A stretch of 64,000 bases of DNA, from the NCBI GenBank assembly GCA_017744415.1, contig JAGIBJ010000073.1, forward strand, positions 62,001 through 126,000. Reading direction: 5' to 3'. This stretch comes from Solirubrobacteraceae bacterium (GTDB taxonomy: Bacteria > Actinomycetota > Thermoleophilia > Solirubrobacterales > Solirubrobacteraceae). Position numbers and translations under genes: made by a program. A model generated the notes under the pieces. It saw nothing but the letters and a program-made list of their open reading frames with translations, did no database searches and had not been told where the DNA came from. Shown piece after piece: positions 1-7,828 of this stretch (positions are counted from its first letter, which is position 1; every line of letters starts with the position of its first letter).

Positions 1-415
1 CGAGCAGGGCGAGCAGGTGACCCGTTGCCGGGGCGTCGTAGACGACGTGGTCGAAGCCCTCCTCCTCGAGCAACCGCTTGAGTTCGCCGATCGCGATGAG
101 TTCCGCGAGCCCGGGCGTCGCAGCGGTGATCAGGCGGAACGCGCGGCTCGCCTTCAGGGCGGCCGCGAGCGGGCCGGGGAGGTTGTCGGAGAGGTAGAGA
201 TCGAGCGAGGCGTCGCGGTCGATCGGCCGTACCTCGAGCGTTCGGGGCGCGCCCGGCGTGGGGTGGACCGGAGGCGCGTCCACGGGGTGCGCGAGGGCAA
301 CGCGCGAGCCTCTTGCGAGTTGCGCCGCGACCGCGCTCGCGACCGTGCTGCGCCCGACGCCGCCCTTTCCGGTCACCAGCACGAGTGGGCTGGTGAGGAG
401 CGTCGGGGGAGCCAT
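1..415 (-). CDS. ArsA-family P-loop ATPase, N-terminal part (runs off the window)
   Basis: The first ~138 residues of an anion-transporting-ATPase-like (ArsA/GET3 family) protein start at ATG 415 and continue past base 1. The P-loop reads VTGKGGVGRSTVA, so the signature lysine is kept but the usual catalytic Walker A lysine is arginine. Further in are LIAIGELKRLL and DAPATGHLLALL, the ArsA-like switch region (usually DTAPTGHTLRLL). Actinobacteria often carry two adjacent ArsA paralogs, such as Mycobacterium Rv3679/Rv3680, and a degenerate partner would explain the K-to-R change; the partner would lie outside the window. A 15-bp inverted repeat lies just upstream. Family call is firm; substrate unknown. 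Confidence 0.8.
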   Translation of the reverse strand, partial: MAPPTLLTSPLVLVTGKGGVGRSTVASAVAAQLARGSRVALAHPVDAPPVHPTPGAPRTLEVRPIDRDASLDLYLSDNLPGPLAAALKASRAFRLITAATPGLAELIAIGELKRLLEEEGFDHVVYDAPATGHLLALL

Positions 416-486
416 ACGAGTGAGGGCGCCGGCACCCGGTGCCGACGCCCAACGAGCATACGCACGCCCGGTCGCGGGCGATCACA

Positions 487-534
487 CCGAGCAGACTTCC
501 TCTGTCGTTCCAGCTACACAGGAAGTCTGCTCGG
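487..534. repeat. Intergenic hairpin, type A copy 1
   Basis: A perfect 15-bp inverted repeat: left arm 487-501 (CCGAGCAGACTTCCT) and right arm 520-534, with an 18-nt loop. It sits between the ArsA-like start and the DUF2236 stop. No T-tract follows, so it is either a GC-type terminator or a dispersed palindromic repeat. A related hairpin lies at 1511-1560. Confidence 0.75.
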
Positions 535-542
535 CGGATGGG

Positions 543-1457
543 TCAGGCGTGCGCGGGCTCGCGCACCGGCTCGGGCCGTCCCGCGGCGCGCGCCTCGGCC
601 ATCGCGACCCAGCCGGGCGTGCCGAATGCCCACCGGATCAGGTTGGCCTGGGCGCGGAGGTGCGCCGCTCCGGCCGCCCGCAGGATCGGCTCACCGACCC
701 GCAGGTCGGTGAGCTCCTGGGCCCAGCGCGGCGCGAGTCTCATCCCGGTGCAGAGCAGCAGGCGCTGCAAGGGCCGGTCGAGCACCTTTGGCAGTCCGGC
801 GATGGCCGGCTGGCGGAGCAGGAAGTCGAGGAACACGCGCGTCTGCTCGGTCACCGCGAGCTTGCCGCGCATCGTGGCGACGTAGTCCTCGAGGTCGGCG
901 ACCGTCTCCGGGAGGTCGACGGCGCCGCCCATCCGCCCGATCACGGCCTGCTCGGCCAGGTACGTGTTGCGTTCGTCGTCGCTCAGCGGCCGGCGGTAGG
1001 TCTCGAAGCTGCGCATCACCATCCACGGGATGCAGGTGTGCACCCAGGCGAGCAGCTCGGGGTCGGTCGCGGCGTACGGCACGCCGTCGGGTCGCACGCC
1101 GGTGACGCGGCCGTGGATCCGGTGGACGAGCGCGATGAGATCGGTGGCGGCCTCGGTGTTGCCGAAGGTCGTCCCCAACACGTAGCCCAGGGTCGTACAG
1201 GCGCGCCGCAGGGGATCCTCCTTGTAGCTCGAGAGGTCTTCGACGCCGGCGATCACCGACGGGTGGAGGATCTCGAGGACGATCGCGGGCGTGCCGGCCA
1301 GCGCGACCACCGCGATGTCGCGGTTGATCTCCCATGAGATCGTGCCCGGGCCACACAGGCCGAGGTCACCCGCCGGCCCGCCGTAGAGCTTCGGATCGTC
1401 GTGCGTCCCGGCGACGTTCGTGAACGACGTACGCACCCGTTGCTTCAGGAACTCCAC
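543..1457 (-). CDS. DUF2236 / MpaB-type oxygenase family protein
   Basis: 304 residues. The protein matches the DUF2236 family (ER-bound oxygenase MpaB / rubber oxygenase catalytic domain, heme-dependent in characterised members). Supporting blocks are EILHPSVIAGVEDLSSY, the HRIHGRVTG segment near residue 115, YAATDPELLAWVH, and the MVMRSFETYRRPLSDDE region. GTG 1457 is chosen because AGGAGG lies 5-6 nt upstream; the open frame continues to 1787 but that part overlaps a hairpin and is not protein-like. No signal peptide is seen. It is divergent from parA. The substrate cannot be predicted. A second, more divergent member is at 43903. Confidence 0.8.
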   Translation of the reverse strand: MEFLKQRVRTSFTNVAGTHDDPKLYGGPAGDLGLCGPGTISWEINRDIAVVALAGTPAIVLEILHPSVIAGVEDLSSYKEDPLRRACTTLGYVLGTTFGNTEAATDLIALVHRIHGRVTGVRPDGVPYAATDPELLAWVHTCIPWMVMRSFETYRRPLSDDERNTYLAEQAVIGRMGGAVDLPETVADLEDYVATMRGKLAVTEQTRVFLDFLLRQPAIAGLPKVLDRPLQRLLLCTGMRLAPRWAQELTDLRVGEPILRAAGAAHLRAQANLIRWAFGTPGWVAMAEARAAGRPEPVREPAHA

Positions 1458-1510
1458 GCGACCCTCCTCGCCGTGTCGGCCTGGATCCGTCCTACCACAG
1501 CCTGCCCAGC

Positions 1511-1560
1511 CGCGAACAGACTTCTGCTGTTGCCAGGGCTGCAGAAGAAGTCTGTTCGGC
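1511..1560. repeat. Intergenic hairpin, type A copy 2
   Basis: Inverted repeat with 13-bp perfect arms (CGAACAGACTTCT at 1513-1525; complement at 1546-1558) plus inner CTG/CAG pairing around a TTGCCAGGG loop. Its arms are near-identical to the hairpin at 487-534 (GAxCAGACTTC). It lies in the divergent gap between the DUF2236 gene and parA. Confidence 0.7.
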
Positions 1561-1685
1561 GCGGAACGGAGGGCGGCGAGGGTCAAGTTGAGGTCGAGGT
1601 TCAACGTGGGTCGAGGAGGAGTTCGCGCCGCGGGGGCGAAAGCTGCCCCCGAGCCCCCGTCCCCGTTGACGATTCGAACCTCGCC

Positions 1686-2444
1686 GTGAGCCCCGCCACC
1701 ATCATCACCTTCGCCAACCAGAAGGGCGGCGTCGCCAAGACCACGACTGCCCTCAACCTGGCCTGCGCCCTCGCGGAGTCGGGTCACAAGGTGCTCTGCA
1801 TCGACATGGATCCGCAGGGCAACCTCACCATGAGCCAGGGCATCGATCCAGAGGATCTGCCGTGCTCGATCTTCGACGTGCTCGTCGACGGGATCGACAT
1901 CCGCGAGGCGATCTACAAGCGTGAGATCGACATCGCCGTCGGCTCCATCGACCTCGCCGGCGCCGAGATCGCGCTCTCGTCGAAGATCGGCCGTGAGCGG
2001 GCACTCTCGAAGGCGATCGCCCCGATCCGCGACGACTACGACTTCATCTGCATCGACACGCCGCCGAGCCTCGGGCTGCTCACGATCAACGCGCTCACGG
2101 CGTCAAACAAAGTGATCGTCCCCGTGCAGTGCGAGTATCTCTCCATGCGTGGGCTGGCCCAGCTTCAGAGCACGGTGCGGATGATCAAGGAGGATCTCAA
2201 CCCCTCCTTGGAGATCGAGGGCATCCTGCCGACCCTCGTCGACACCCGCACGCTGCATGCCAAGGAGGCGCTCGAGCTGCTCGAGGAGCACTTCGGCGAC
2301 CGGGTCTTCGCCTCACGCATCCGCAAGACCGTCCGATTCGCCGAGGCTCCAGTGCGCGGCATGTCGGTGCTCAAGTACGACCCCACGGGCACGGCGGCCG
2401 GCGCCTACCGAGCCCTCGCCGAGGAGGTGCTCCATGGCCGCTGA
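1686..2444 (+). CDS. parA: ParA/Soj-family partition ATPase
   Basis: 252 residues from GTG 1686. It opens directly with the deviant Walker [17 protein letters not shown], followed by [10 protein letters not shown] (Walker A') and [17 protein letters not shown] (Walker B), and ends with [15 protein letters not shown], all typical of chromosomal ParA/Soj. ParA ATPases position cargo by nucleoid-dependent dimerisation. The next gene, ftsZ, starts inside its stop codon (4-codon overlap), and the ftsZ Shine-Dalgarno is made of the last parA codons, so the two are translationally coupled. No parB is adjacent. The frame is open to 1401, but that stretch runs through a hairpin and lacks ParA-like sequence. 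No clear ribosome site precedes the GTG, so the start is less certain than the family. Confidence 0.88.
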   Translation: MSPATIITFANQKGGVAKTTTALNLACALAESGHKVLCIDMDPQGNLTMSQGIDPEDLPCSIFDVLVDGIDIREAIYKREIDIAVGSIDLAGAEIALSSKIGRERALSKAIAPIRDDYDFICIDTPPSLGLLTINALTASNKVIVPVQCEYLSMRGLAQLQSTVRMIKEDLNPSLEIEGILPTLVDTRTLHAKEALELLEEHFGDRVFASRIRKTVRFAEAPVRGMSVLKYDPTGTAAGAYRALAEEVLHGR

Positions 2445-3798
2445 CCATTCCGAGCGTGGGCGCCAGACCCGCGCAACCATGAAGGAAGGCCCGCTCGCGG
2501 AGCTCTTCCGTCGTACCGAGGAGCCTTCGGGCACGGCCCGCGGCGCATCCGATGCCCCCGCTCCGGCGCGCGAGGTTCCGTCCGCGCCGGTCCCTCAGCC
2601 CGAGCCGCGCGTCGCCCCCGGGGCGCCCGCTGCCGAGCAGACCTTCACCAGCCAACGCCGACCTGAGGTGCGTGCCGCCATCAACGATCGAGTCTTCAAC
2701 CAGTCCGCTCCGCGCGGTCTGGCCGGTCAACCCCTGATCAAGGTCGTCGGTGTCGGCGGCGGCGGCGTGAACGCCGTCAACCGCATGGTCGACGCCGGTG
2801 TGACGGGGATGGAGTTCATCGCGGTCAACACCGACATCCAGTCGCTGCAGACCAGTGGTGCCGATGTGACGATCCCGATCGGCGAAGTGCTCACGCGTGG
2901 CCTCGGTGCCGGTGCACAGCCCGATACCGGCCGTGCGGCCGCGCTCGAGACGTACGAGGTGCTCAAGGACGAGCTCCGCGGCGCGGACATGGTGTTCATC
3001 GCCGTGGGCGAAGGCGGCGGCACCGGTACCGGTGCGGCGCCCGTCGTCGCCCGCGTCGCCCGCGAGCTCGGCGCGCTCACCGTCGCCATCGTCACGCGCC
3101 CGTTCGCGTTCGAGGGCATGAAGCGCGCGCAGGCCGCGAGTCGTGGCATCGAGATGCTCGTCGACGAGGTCGACACGCTCATCGTCGTGCCGAACAACCG
3201 CCTCCTCGAGATCCTCGATCAGAAGACGTCGATGATGGACGCGTTCCGCGTGGCCGACGACGTGCTGCGCCAAGGCGTCCAGGGCGTCTCCGACCTGATC
3301 ACGAAGACGGGCCTCGTCAACCTCGACTTCGCCGACGTGAAGACGATCATGACCGACGCGGGCAACGCGCTCCTCGGCATCGGCGTCGGCAAGGGCGAGA
3401 GCGCCGCGATCCAGGCTGCCGAGAAGGCCGTGAGTTCGCCGCTCCTGGAGACCGAGATCGACGGCGCCCAGAAGGTGCTCCTGTCGATCGTCGGCGGCGA
3501 CATGCTGTCGCTCTGGGACATCAACGAGGCCGCGCAGGTGATCGGCGACGCCGTGCACCCGGACGCGAACATCATCTTCGGCGCCAGCGTCGATCCGTCG
3601 CTCGGCGAGGAGGTGTGGATCACGGTCATCGCCACCGGCTTCGCGCCGCCCGCCGCACCGCGCTCCGCGAGCCGCCTCGGGCTCGACCGTGAGCCGGCCG
3701 GCGAGCCGCGCGTGATGCGCCGCCCGCCGCTGAACACCTCGCGCAGCGAGCGCTCCGGCTTCGACGCCGACGTGCCGGAGTTCCTGCCGCGCGGCTGA
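2434..3798 (+). CDS. ftsZ: FtsZ, tubulin-like cell-division GTPase with a long N-terminal extension
   Basis: 454 residues. ATG 2434 follows GAGGAGG at 6-nt spacing and overlaps the parA stop. Residues ~101-420 are a full FtsZ core: [29 protein letters not shown], the tubulin signature [10 protein letters not shown] (~194-203), TRPFAFEG and the T7 loop [11 protein letters not shown]. The C-terminus ends VPEFLPRG, resembling the conserved FtsZ tail peptide. The ~100-residue Pro/Ala-rich N-terminal extension is unusual, since FtsZ normally begins almost at LIKVVG. It contains a [12 protein letters not shown] segment. FtsZ usually lies in the division-cell-wall cluster; here it is coupled to parA with no mur/fts neighbours, so it may be the only FtsZ relocated or a second copy. 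Confidence 0.93.
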   Translation: MAADHSERGRQTRATMKEGPLAELFRRTEEPSGTARGASDAPAPAREVPSAPVPQPEPRVAPGAPAAEQTFTSQRRPEVRAAINDRVFNQSAPRGLAGQPLIKVVGVGGGGVNAVNRMVDAGVTGMEFIAVNTDIQSLQTSGADVTIPIGEVLTRGLGAGAQPDTGRAAALETYEVLKDELRGADMVFIAVGEGGGTGTGAAPVVARVARELGALTVAIVTRPFAFEGMKRAQAASRGIEMLVDEVDTLIVVPNNRLLEILDQKTSMMDAFRVADDVLRQGVQGVSDLITKTGLVNLDFADVKTIMTDAGNALLGIGVGKGESAAIQAAEKAVSSPLLETEIDGAQKVLLSIVGGDMLSLWDINEAAQVIGDAVHPDANIIFGASVDPSLGEEVWITVIATGFAPPAAPRSASRLGLDREPAGEPRVMRRPPLNTSRSERSGFDADVPEFLPRG

Positions 3799-3824
3799 GC
3801 CCGGCCTCCGAACCCTCCGAGTTG

Positions 3825-3870
3825 CGGCGGCCCGGTCACCTTCCTGCGGGTGGCCGGGCCGCCGTTGTTC
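3825..3870 (+). terminator. Intrinsic-type terminator after ftsZ
   Basis: A 16-bp stem (CGGCGGCCCGGTCACC at 3825-3840; GGTGGCCGGGCCGCCG at 3849-3864) with an 8-nt loop, one G-T pair, and a short T-rich tail TTGTTC. It starts 27 nt after the ftsZ stop and could also serve the convergent LON-domain gene. Confidence 0.75.
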
Positions 3871-3927
3871 TACGGGCCCCGTGGCCCGCCATCCGGCGGG
3901 CGACGCCGACCCGTCGGCCGGCAGCGC

Positions 3928-4548
3928 TCAGTCGAAGTGCACTTTGCCGTTGGAGCGCGCCGCAGCCTCCTGGAGCTCGACTTGCTCGAGGCGGGCGAGC
4001 GCGGCGCGCAGCAGACGCTCGAGCAGCGCGAGGCGCCGCGCCTCCGAGCGCAGCTCCAGCAGCCCCTGCTTGGCGGGGCCGCCGAACGCCACGCGGCTCG
4101 CGATCCGGAACGAGGCGAGGCCGTCGTCGCCGAGCTCGGGCGCATCGCCCGTGACGCGCACCGCGAGCTGGTTGAAGAGGCGCATGGCCTCCTCGGCATC
4201 CTCGTCGTCGTCCTCGTGCGGGTCGATCGGCTCGTCGTGCAGCCACGTGACGTCGGCCGACGGGTACGCGCCCTCCGTCACCTCGCCGGCGAGCGTGAAG
4301 CGCCGGGTGCCGCGCGCGATCAGGTCGATCCGGCCGTCGTCGTGGCGCTCGACGATCTCCTCGATCGCCACGGCGCAGCCGATCTCCCGCACGCCCTCGT
4401 CGTCCTCGAGCAGCACGCCGAACTCGCTGCCGGTGCTCTCGCAGTAGGCCACCAGTGCGCGGTAGCGCGGCTCGAACACGTGCAGCGGCACCTCCTCACC
4501 CGGAAGCGCCGAGGTGGAGAGGAGGAAGAGCGGGAGCGCGTCAGTCAT
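3928..4548 (-). CDS. LON substrate-binding-domain protein
   Basis: 206 residues matching the N-terminal (LON, PF02190) domain of Lon protease as a stand-alone protein: LPLFLLSTSALPGEEVPLHVFEPRYRAL, the internal EFGVLLEDDEG strand and IGCAVAIEEI. An acidic stretch (DPHEDDDEDAEE) interrupts the domain near residue 115, and a C-terminal helical region (residues ~160-200) is rich in Leu/Glu/Arg. It has no AAA+ or protease domain, so it is not a protease; such single-domain proteins are common in actinobacteria with unknown role. ATG 4548 fits the start of the family. Confidence 0.85.
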   Translation of the reverse strand: MTDALPLFLLSTSALPGEEVPLHVFEPRYRALVAYCESTGSEFGVLLEDDEGVREIGCAVAIEEIVERHDDGRIDLIARGTRRFTLAGEVTEGAYPSADVTWLHDEPIDPHEDDDEDAEEAMRLFNQLAVRVTGDAPELGDDGLASFRIASRVAFGGPAKQGLLELRSEARRLALLERLLRAALARLEQVELQEAAARSNGKVHFD

Positions 4549-4693
4549 CCACGATCAAGGCTAGCCCGAGTCCCGCTTCGACGGAGTTGCTGGGCAGTGG
4601 ATCGTGCGTGCGATGGTGTGCCCGCGAACGGAGGTGGGCCTCTGGCCCATTGAGGCTCGCAGGTGCAGCAGCGTGCGTGCGAGCCGCGCCCAG

Positions 4694-5605
4694 CTACTTC
4701 GTCGCGGTGACCATGAGGTTGTAGAAGATCGAGGTCGGCAGGCGGCCCTCGAGCAGCCGGCGGTCGACCTGCTGGAAGGCGAGGTAGCCGCGGTAGGCGT
4801 ACTGGCGCCAGGCCCACGGGATCGTCCACTGATCGGCGGTGGCCTCGAGGGCGCGGTTGGTCCAGCCGAACCAGTTCGCGAGGAGTTCCTCACCGAGCAC
4901 GTCGACATCCTCGAAGCCGCCGGCCTTGGCGTGGGCGGCGAGGTCCTTCGGGACGAACGCGTGCACGTCGACCATGTGCTCGAGGCCGTGGAACTGATCC
5001 TCGGGGGCATCGCCGTGCGGCGGGGCCTTCTTGATCCGCAGCGCGGCGCGCCACGCCGGCGCGGCTTTCGTCGCGAAGCGCTTCGGGTACTGGGCGATCT
5101 GGTCGCCGACCTTCGACGGCTCGCCGGCGAAGAACACCTTGCCGCCCGGCTTGAGCACGCGATGGAACTCGCTGAAGGCCTTGTCGAGATCCGGGATGTG
5201 GTGCAGGATCGCGTGGCCCATCACCAGGTCGAACTGGTTGTCCTTGAAGGGCAGCGTCTCGGCATCGACGGCCTTCGTCTTCACGCGGCTGCTGAGCTTG
5301 AGCTGCTTCGCGTTGGCGCGCAGTGCGTCGAGCATGCCCGGCGAGATGTCGGTGGCCGTGAGCTTGTCGATCACGCCGGCGAGCATCAGGTTGAGCGAGA
5401 GGTAGCCGGTGCCGGCGCCGATCTCGAGCACGTTGCCGAAGTGCGGCGTCGGCTTGCCGAACGCCTTCTCGGCCTTCATGAGCACCTGCGTCTGACAGAT
5501 GTCGCCGTAGTCGATGCCCCACTTCGCGTCGTACGTGTCGGCGGCACCGTCGTGGTAGCGCGTATTGACGTCGCGGATCTCTTCGGCGGTGTCTGGGGCA
5601 GCCAT
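4694..5605 (-). CDS. Class I SAM-dependent methyltransferase
   Basis: 303 residues from ATG 5605. SAM-binding motif I is VLEIGAGTGYLS (~residue 65), followed by ATDISPGMLDALR (motif II acidic loop), AETLPFKDNQFDLVMGHAILHHIPD (motif III/IV) and HRVLKPGGKVFF. The C-terminal third is a family-specific region with many aromatic residues (WTIPWAWRQYAYRGYLAF). It is divergently transcribed from another methyltransferase 39 nt away, so they share a promoter region. The acceptor is unknown. The much longer open frame to 6283 is a shadow of the opposite-strand gene. Confidence 0.85.
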   Translation of the reverse strand: MAAPDTAEEIRDVNTRYHDGAADTYDAKWGIDYGDICQTQVLMKAEKAFGKPTPHFGNVLEIGAGTGYLSLNLMLAGVIDKLTATDISPGMLDALRANAKQLKLSSRVKTKAVDAETLPFKDNQFDLVMGHAILHHIPDLDKAFSEFHRVLKPGGKVFFAGEPSKVGDQIAQYPKRFATKAAPAWRAALRIKKAPPHGDAPEDQFHGLEHMVDVHAFVPKDLAAHAKAGGFEDVDVLGEELLANWFGWTNRALEATADQWTIPWAWRQYAYRGYLAFQQVDRRLLEGRLPTSIFYNLMVTATK

Positions 5606-5644
5606 CGTGCGCCGGGAGGTTACCGAGGAGTAGCCTGGCGCGCG

Positions 5645-6412
5645 GTGACCGCTCCGATCGTCCAACAGAACCAGCCCGACGGCGTGCCGCCCCTGGAGCT
5701 CACCGGGGAACGCACCCTCCCCGACGTGCCCGAGGAGAATTACTGGTTCCAGCGCCATCTTGTGGTGTATCGCTGGATCGCCGATCAGCTCGCGGGCAAG
5801 CGGGTCGTCGACATGGCATGCGGCGAGGGCTACGGCTCCGACCTCATGGCGACCGCTGCCGCGCAGGTGACGGGCGTCGATGCGAACCCCGAGGCCTTCG
5901 AGCACGCACGTCTGCGCTACCAGCGGCCGAACCTGAAGTTCGTGCGCGAGCTCGTCGAGGAGTACGACGAGCCGTGCGACGCGATCGTCTTCCTGCAGAC
6001 CATCGAGCACGTGCAGGAGCCGAAGCTGCTCCTCGAGCGACTCTTCTCGCGACTGCCCGACAACGGTGCGCTGTATGTCTCGACGCCCAACGTGCTCACG
6101 CTCGCGCCGAAGGGTGCCGAGCGCTCCGACAACCCCTGGCACGTGCACGAGTACAAGCCGGAAGAGTTCGCCGACCTCTGCCGCTCGGTGGCGCCCGTCG
6201 TCGAGATGCACGGCCTCTGGCACGCCGGCAAGCTCCGGCTCCACGAGCTGGCGATCCGCCACGGGCGCTGGGACGACCTCCACAAGGGCCTGCGGTTCAC
6301 GAAGCCCTTCTACGATTGGTTCATCCCCGCGATCTCGACAGGCGACTTCCGGCTCGGTCAGGGCGACCTCTCCACGTCGCTCGACCTCATCGCGGTGCTG
6401 CGCAAGGCATGA
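5645..6412 (+). CDS. SAM-dependent methyltransferase, first gene of a polysaccharide operon (Rv3030-like)
   Basis: 255 residues from GTG 5645; the open frame starts earlier but overlaps the divergent gene. It has a class I methyltransferase fold: ERTLPDVPEENYWFQRHLVVYRW, the SAM motif VVDMACGEGYGSDLM, VTGVDANPEAFEHAR and AIVFLQTIEHVQEP. Its stop overlaps the next start (ATGA), coupling it to a GH57 branching enzyme that is followed by a GT4 glycosyltransferase. The same order of functions occurs in mycobacterial Rv3030-Rv3031-Rv3032, implicated in methylglucose lipopolysaccharide synthesis. A sugar-directed methyltransferase is therefore the likely role; this is inferred from context. Confidence 0.85.
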   Translation: MTAPIVQQNQPDGVPPLELTGERTLPDVPEENYWFQRHLVVYRWIADQLAGKRVVDMACGEGYGSDLMATAAAQVTGVDANPEAFEHARLRYQRPNLKFVRELVEEYDEPCDAIVFLQTIEHVQEPKLLLERLFSRLPDNGALYVSTPNVLTLAPKGAERSDNPWHVHEYKPEEFADLCRSVAPVVEMHGLWHAGKLRLHELAIRHGRWDDLHKGLRFTKPFYDWFIPAISTGDFRLGQGDLSTSLDLIAVLRKA

Positions 6413-7821
6413 CCGCCGCCCGGGCCGGAAACGGAAAGTCGCGCGCGCCGCTCGCGATCGTCCTCCACACGCACATGCCCTACGTGAAGGGCTACGGCAC
6501 CTGGCCCTTCGGCGAGGAGTGGCTGTGGGAGGTGTACGCGAGCTCGTACCTGCCCGTCACCGAGCTCGTGCGCCAAGGCGCGCCGCTCACCATCTCGCTC
6601 ACGCCGGTGCTCGCCGACCAGTACGAGGCGCCGGCCTCCGGGGCCCGCTGCCGGGCGTTCTACGACGAGGCCCGCCGCGCCTCGCACGAGGAGGACCAGC
6701 AGTGGCTCATCCCGACGGGTCTGCACGGCGAGCATGCCGCGAGTGAGCACTCGTGGCTGGAGTACGAGCGCGCCATCGCCCACCTCGACGCGACGGGCGG
6801 CGACCTCCTCGGCGCCCTCGCGGGCACCAGTCTCTGGACCTCCTCGGCCACGCATGCCGTCCTACCGCTCCTCGCGACGGAGGCGGGCGTGCGCCTGCAA
6901 GTCGGCACCGGTGCCGCCTCGCACCGCCGCCGCGCTGGCAAGTGGGACGGCGGCTTCTGGCTGCCGGAGTGCGCATGGGATCCCGAGCTCGAGGCGCCGC
7001 TGATCGAAGAGGGCGTGCGGATGGTGTGCGTCGAGCTCACCGGTGCGCAGCCGGGCGAAGCCGCCGGCGCCCGCGCGCCGTGGCGGACCCCCGACGGCCT
7101 GCGAATCGTCCCGATCGACCGCCCGCTGATCGACGCCGTCTGGCACCACGACGGCTACCCGGCCCACGCCGACTACCGCTCCAGCCACGCCCGCAGCTAC
7201 CAGGGCCACGCGCTCTGGAACAACGCGCACGAGCCGTACGACCCCGCGAAGGGCGCAGCCCGCGCCCGCGCCGACGCCGCCGACTGGGCCCAGCGCTGCG
7301 CCCAGGCCCTTGCCGACGGCATCCCGCGCGTGGTGGCTTTCGACACCGAGCTGTTCGGCCATTGGTGGCACGAAGGCCCGATCTTCCTCGCCGCAGCGCT
7401 CGAGGCCCTTGCCGAGGCCGGCGTCGAGCTCGTCACCGCCGACGAGCTCGTGGCCCGTACCGAGCTCGCGACGGCACCCGCGCCGCCTGCGAGCACCTGG
7501 GGCGCCGGCCGCGACCTCCGCACGTGGAGCGCGCCGAAGGTGAGCACCATCACCTGGGACCTGCGCCGCGCCGAGCTCGACCTGCTCCTCACCCGCGGCC
7601 CGGGCGGGCTGCCGGAGGCCGCGCTGCGCGACCTCCTCGCGCTCCAATCCAGCGACTGGGCGTTCATGGTGACCGAGGACCGCGCGTCGAGCTACGGATG
7701 GGCGCGCTTCGCCGAGCACCGCCGCGCGACGACCGTGCCCGCCGGGGCGCTACCCTCCTCGACACCCCGGTTGCGTCACCTCGCCCCCGATTTGGCGCAC
7801 GACGCGCTCGCCGTGGGTTGA
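6409..7821 (+). CDS. GH57 family 1,4-alpha-glucan branching enzyme
   Basis: 470 residues, start overlapping the upstream stop as ATGA. Family GH57 is shown by the N-terminal LHTHMPYVKGYGTWPFGEEWL, the catalytic nucleophile region GFWLPECAWDPELE (Glu187) and the acid region AFDTELFGHWWHEGP (Asp312). The C-terminal ~120 residues form the helical domain typical of GH57 branching enzymes (LLALQSSDWAFMVT). It makes alpha-1,6 branches in alpha-glucans. The flanking methyltransferase and GT4 glucosyltransferase suggest it acts on the same glucan, as Rv3031 does. The acid/base and nucleophile positions are intact, so it should be active. Confidence 0.92.
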   Translation: MTAARAGNGKSRAPLAIVLHTHMPYVKGYGTWPFGEEWLWEVYASSYLPVTELVRQGAPLTISLTPVLADQYEAPASGARCRAFYDEARRASHEEDQQWLIPTGLHGEHAASEHSWLEYERAIAHLDATGGDLLGALAGTSLWTSSATHAVLPLLATEAGVRLQVGTGAASHRRRAGKWDGGFWLPECAWDPELEAPLIEEGVRMVCVELTGAQPGEAAGARAPWRTPDGLRIVPIDRPLIDAVWHHDGYPAHADYRSSHARSYQGHALWNNAHEPYDPAKGAARARADAADWAQRCAQALADGIPRVVAFDTELFGHWWHEGPIFLAAALEALAEAGVELVTADELVARTELATAPAPPASTWGAGRDLRTWSAPKVSTITWDLRRAELDLLLTRGPGGLPEAALRDLLALQSSDWAFMVTEDRASSYGWARFAEHRRATTVPAGALPSSTPRLRHLAPDLAHDALAVG

Positions 7822-7828
7822 CCCGCCT

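Noticed and set aside
543-1787. Longer DUF2236 protein starting at 1787
   Set aside because: The extra 110 residues are not conserved-looking, cross a hairpin and overlap parA; GTG 1457 has a good ribosome site.
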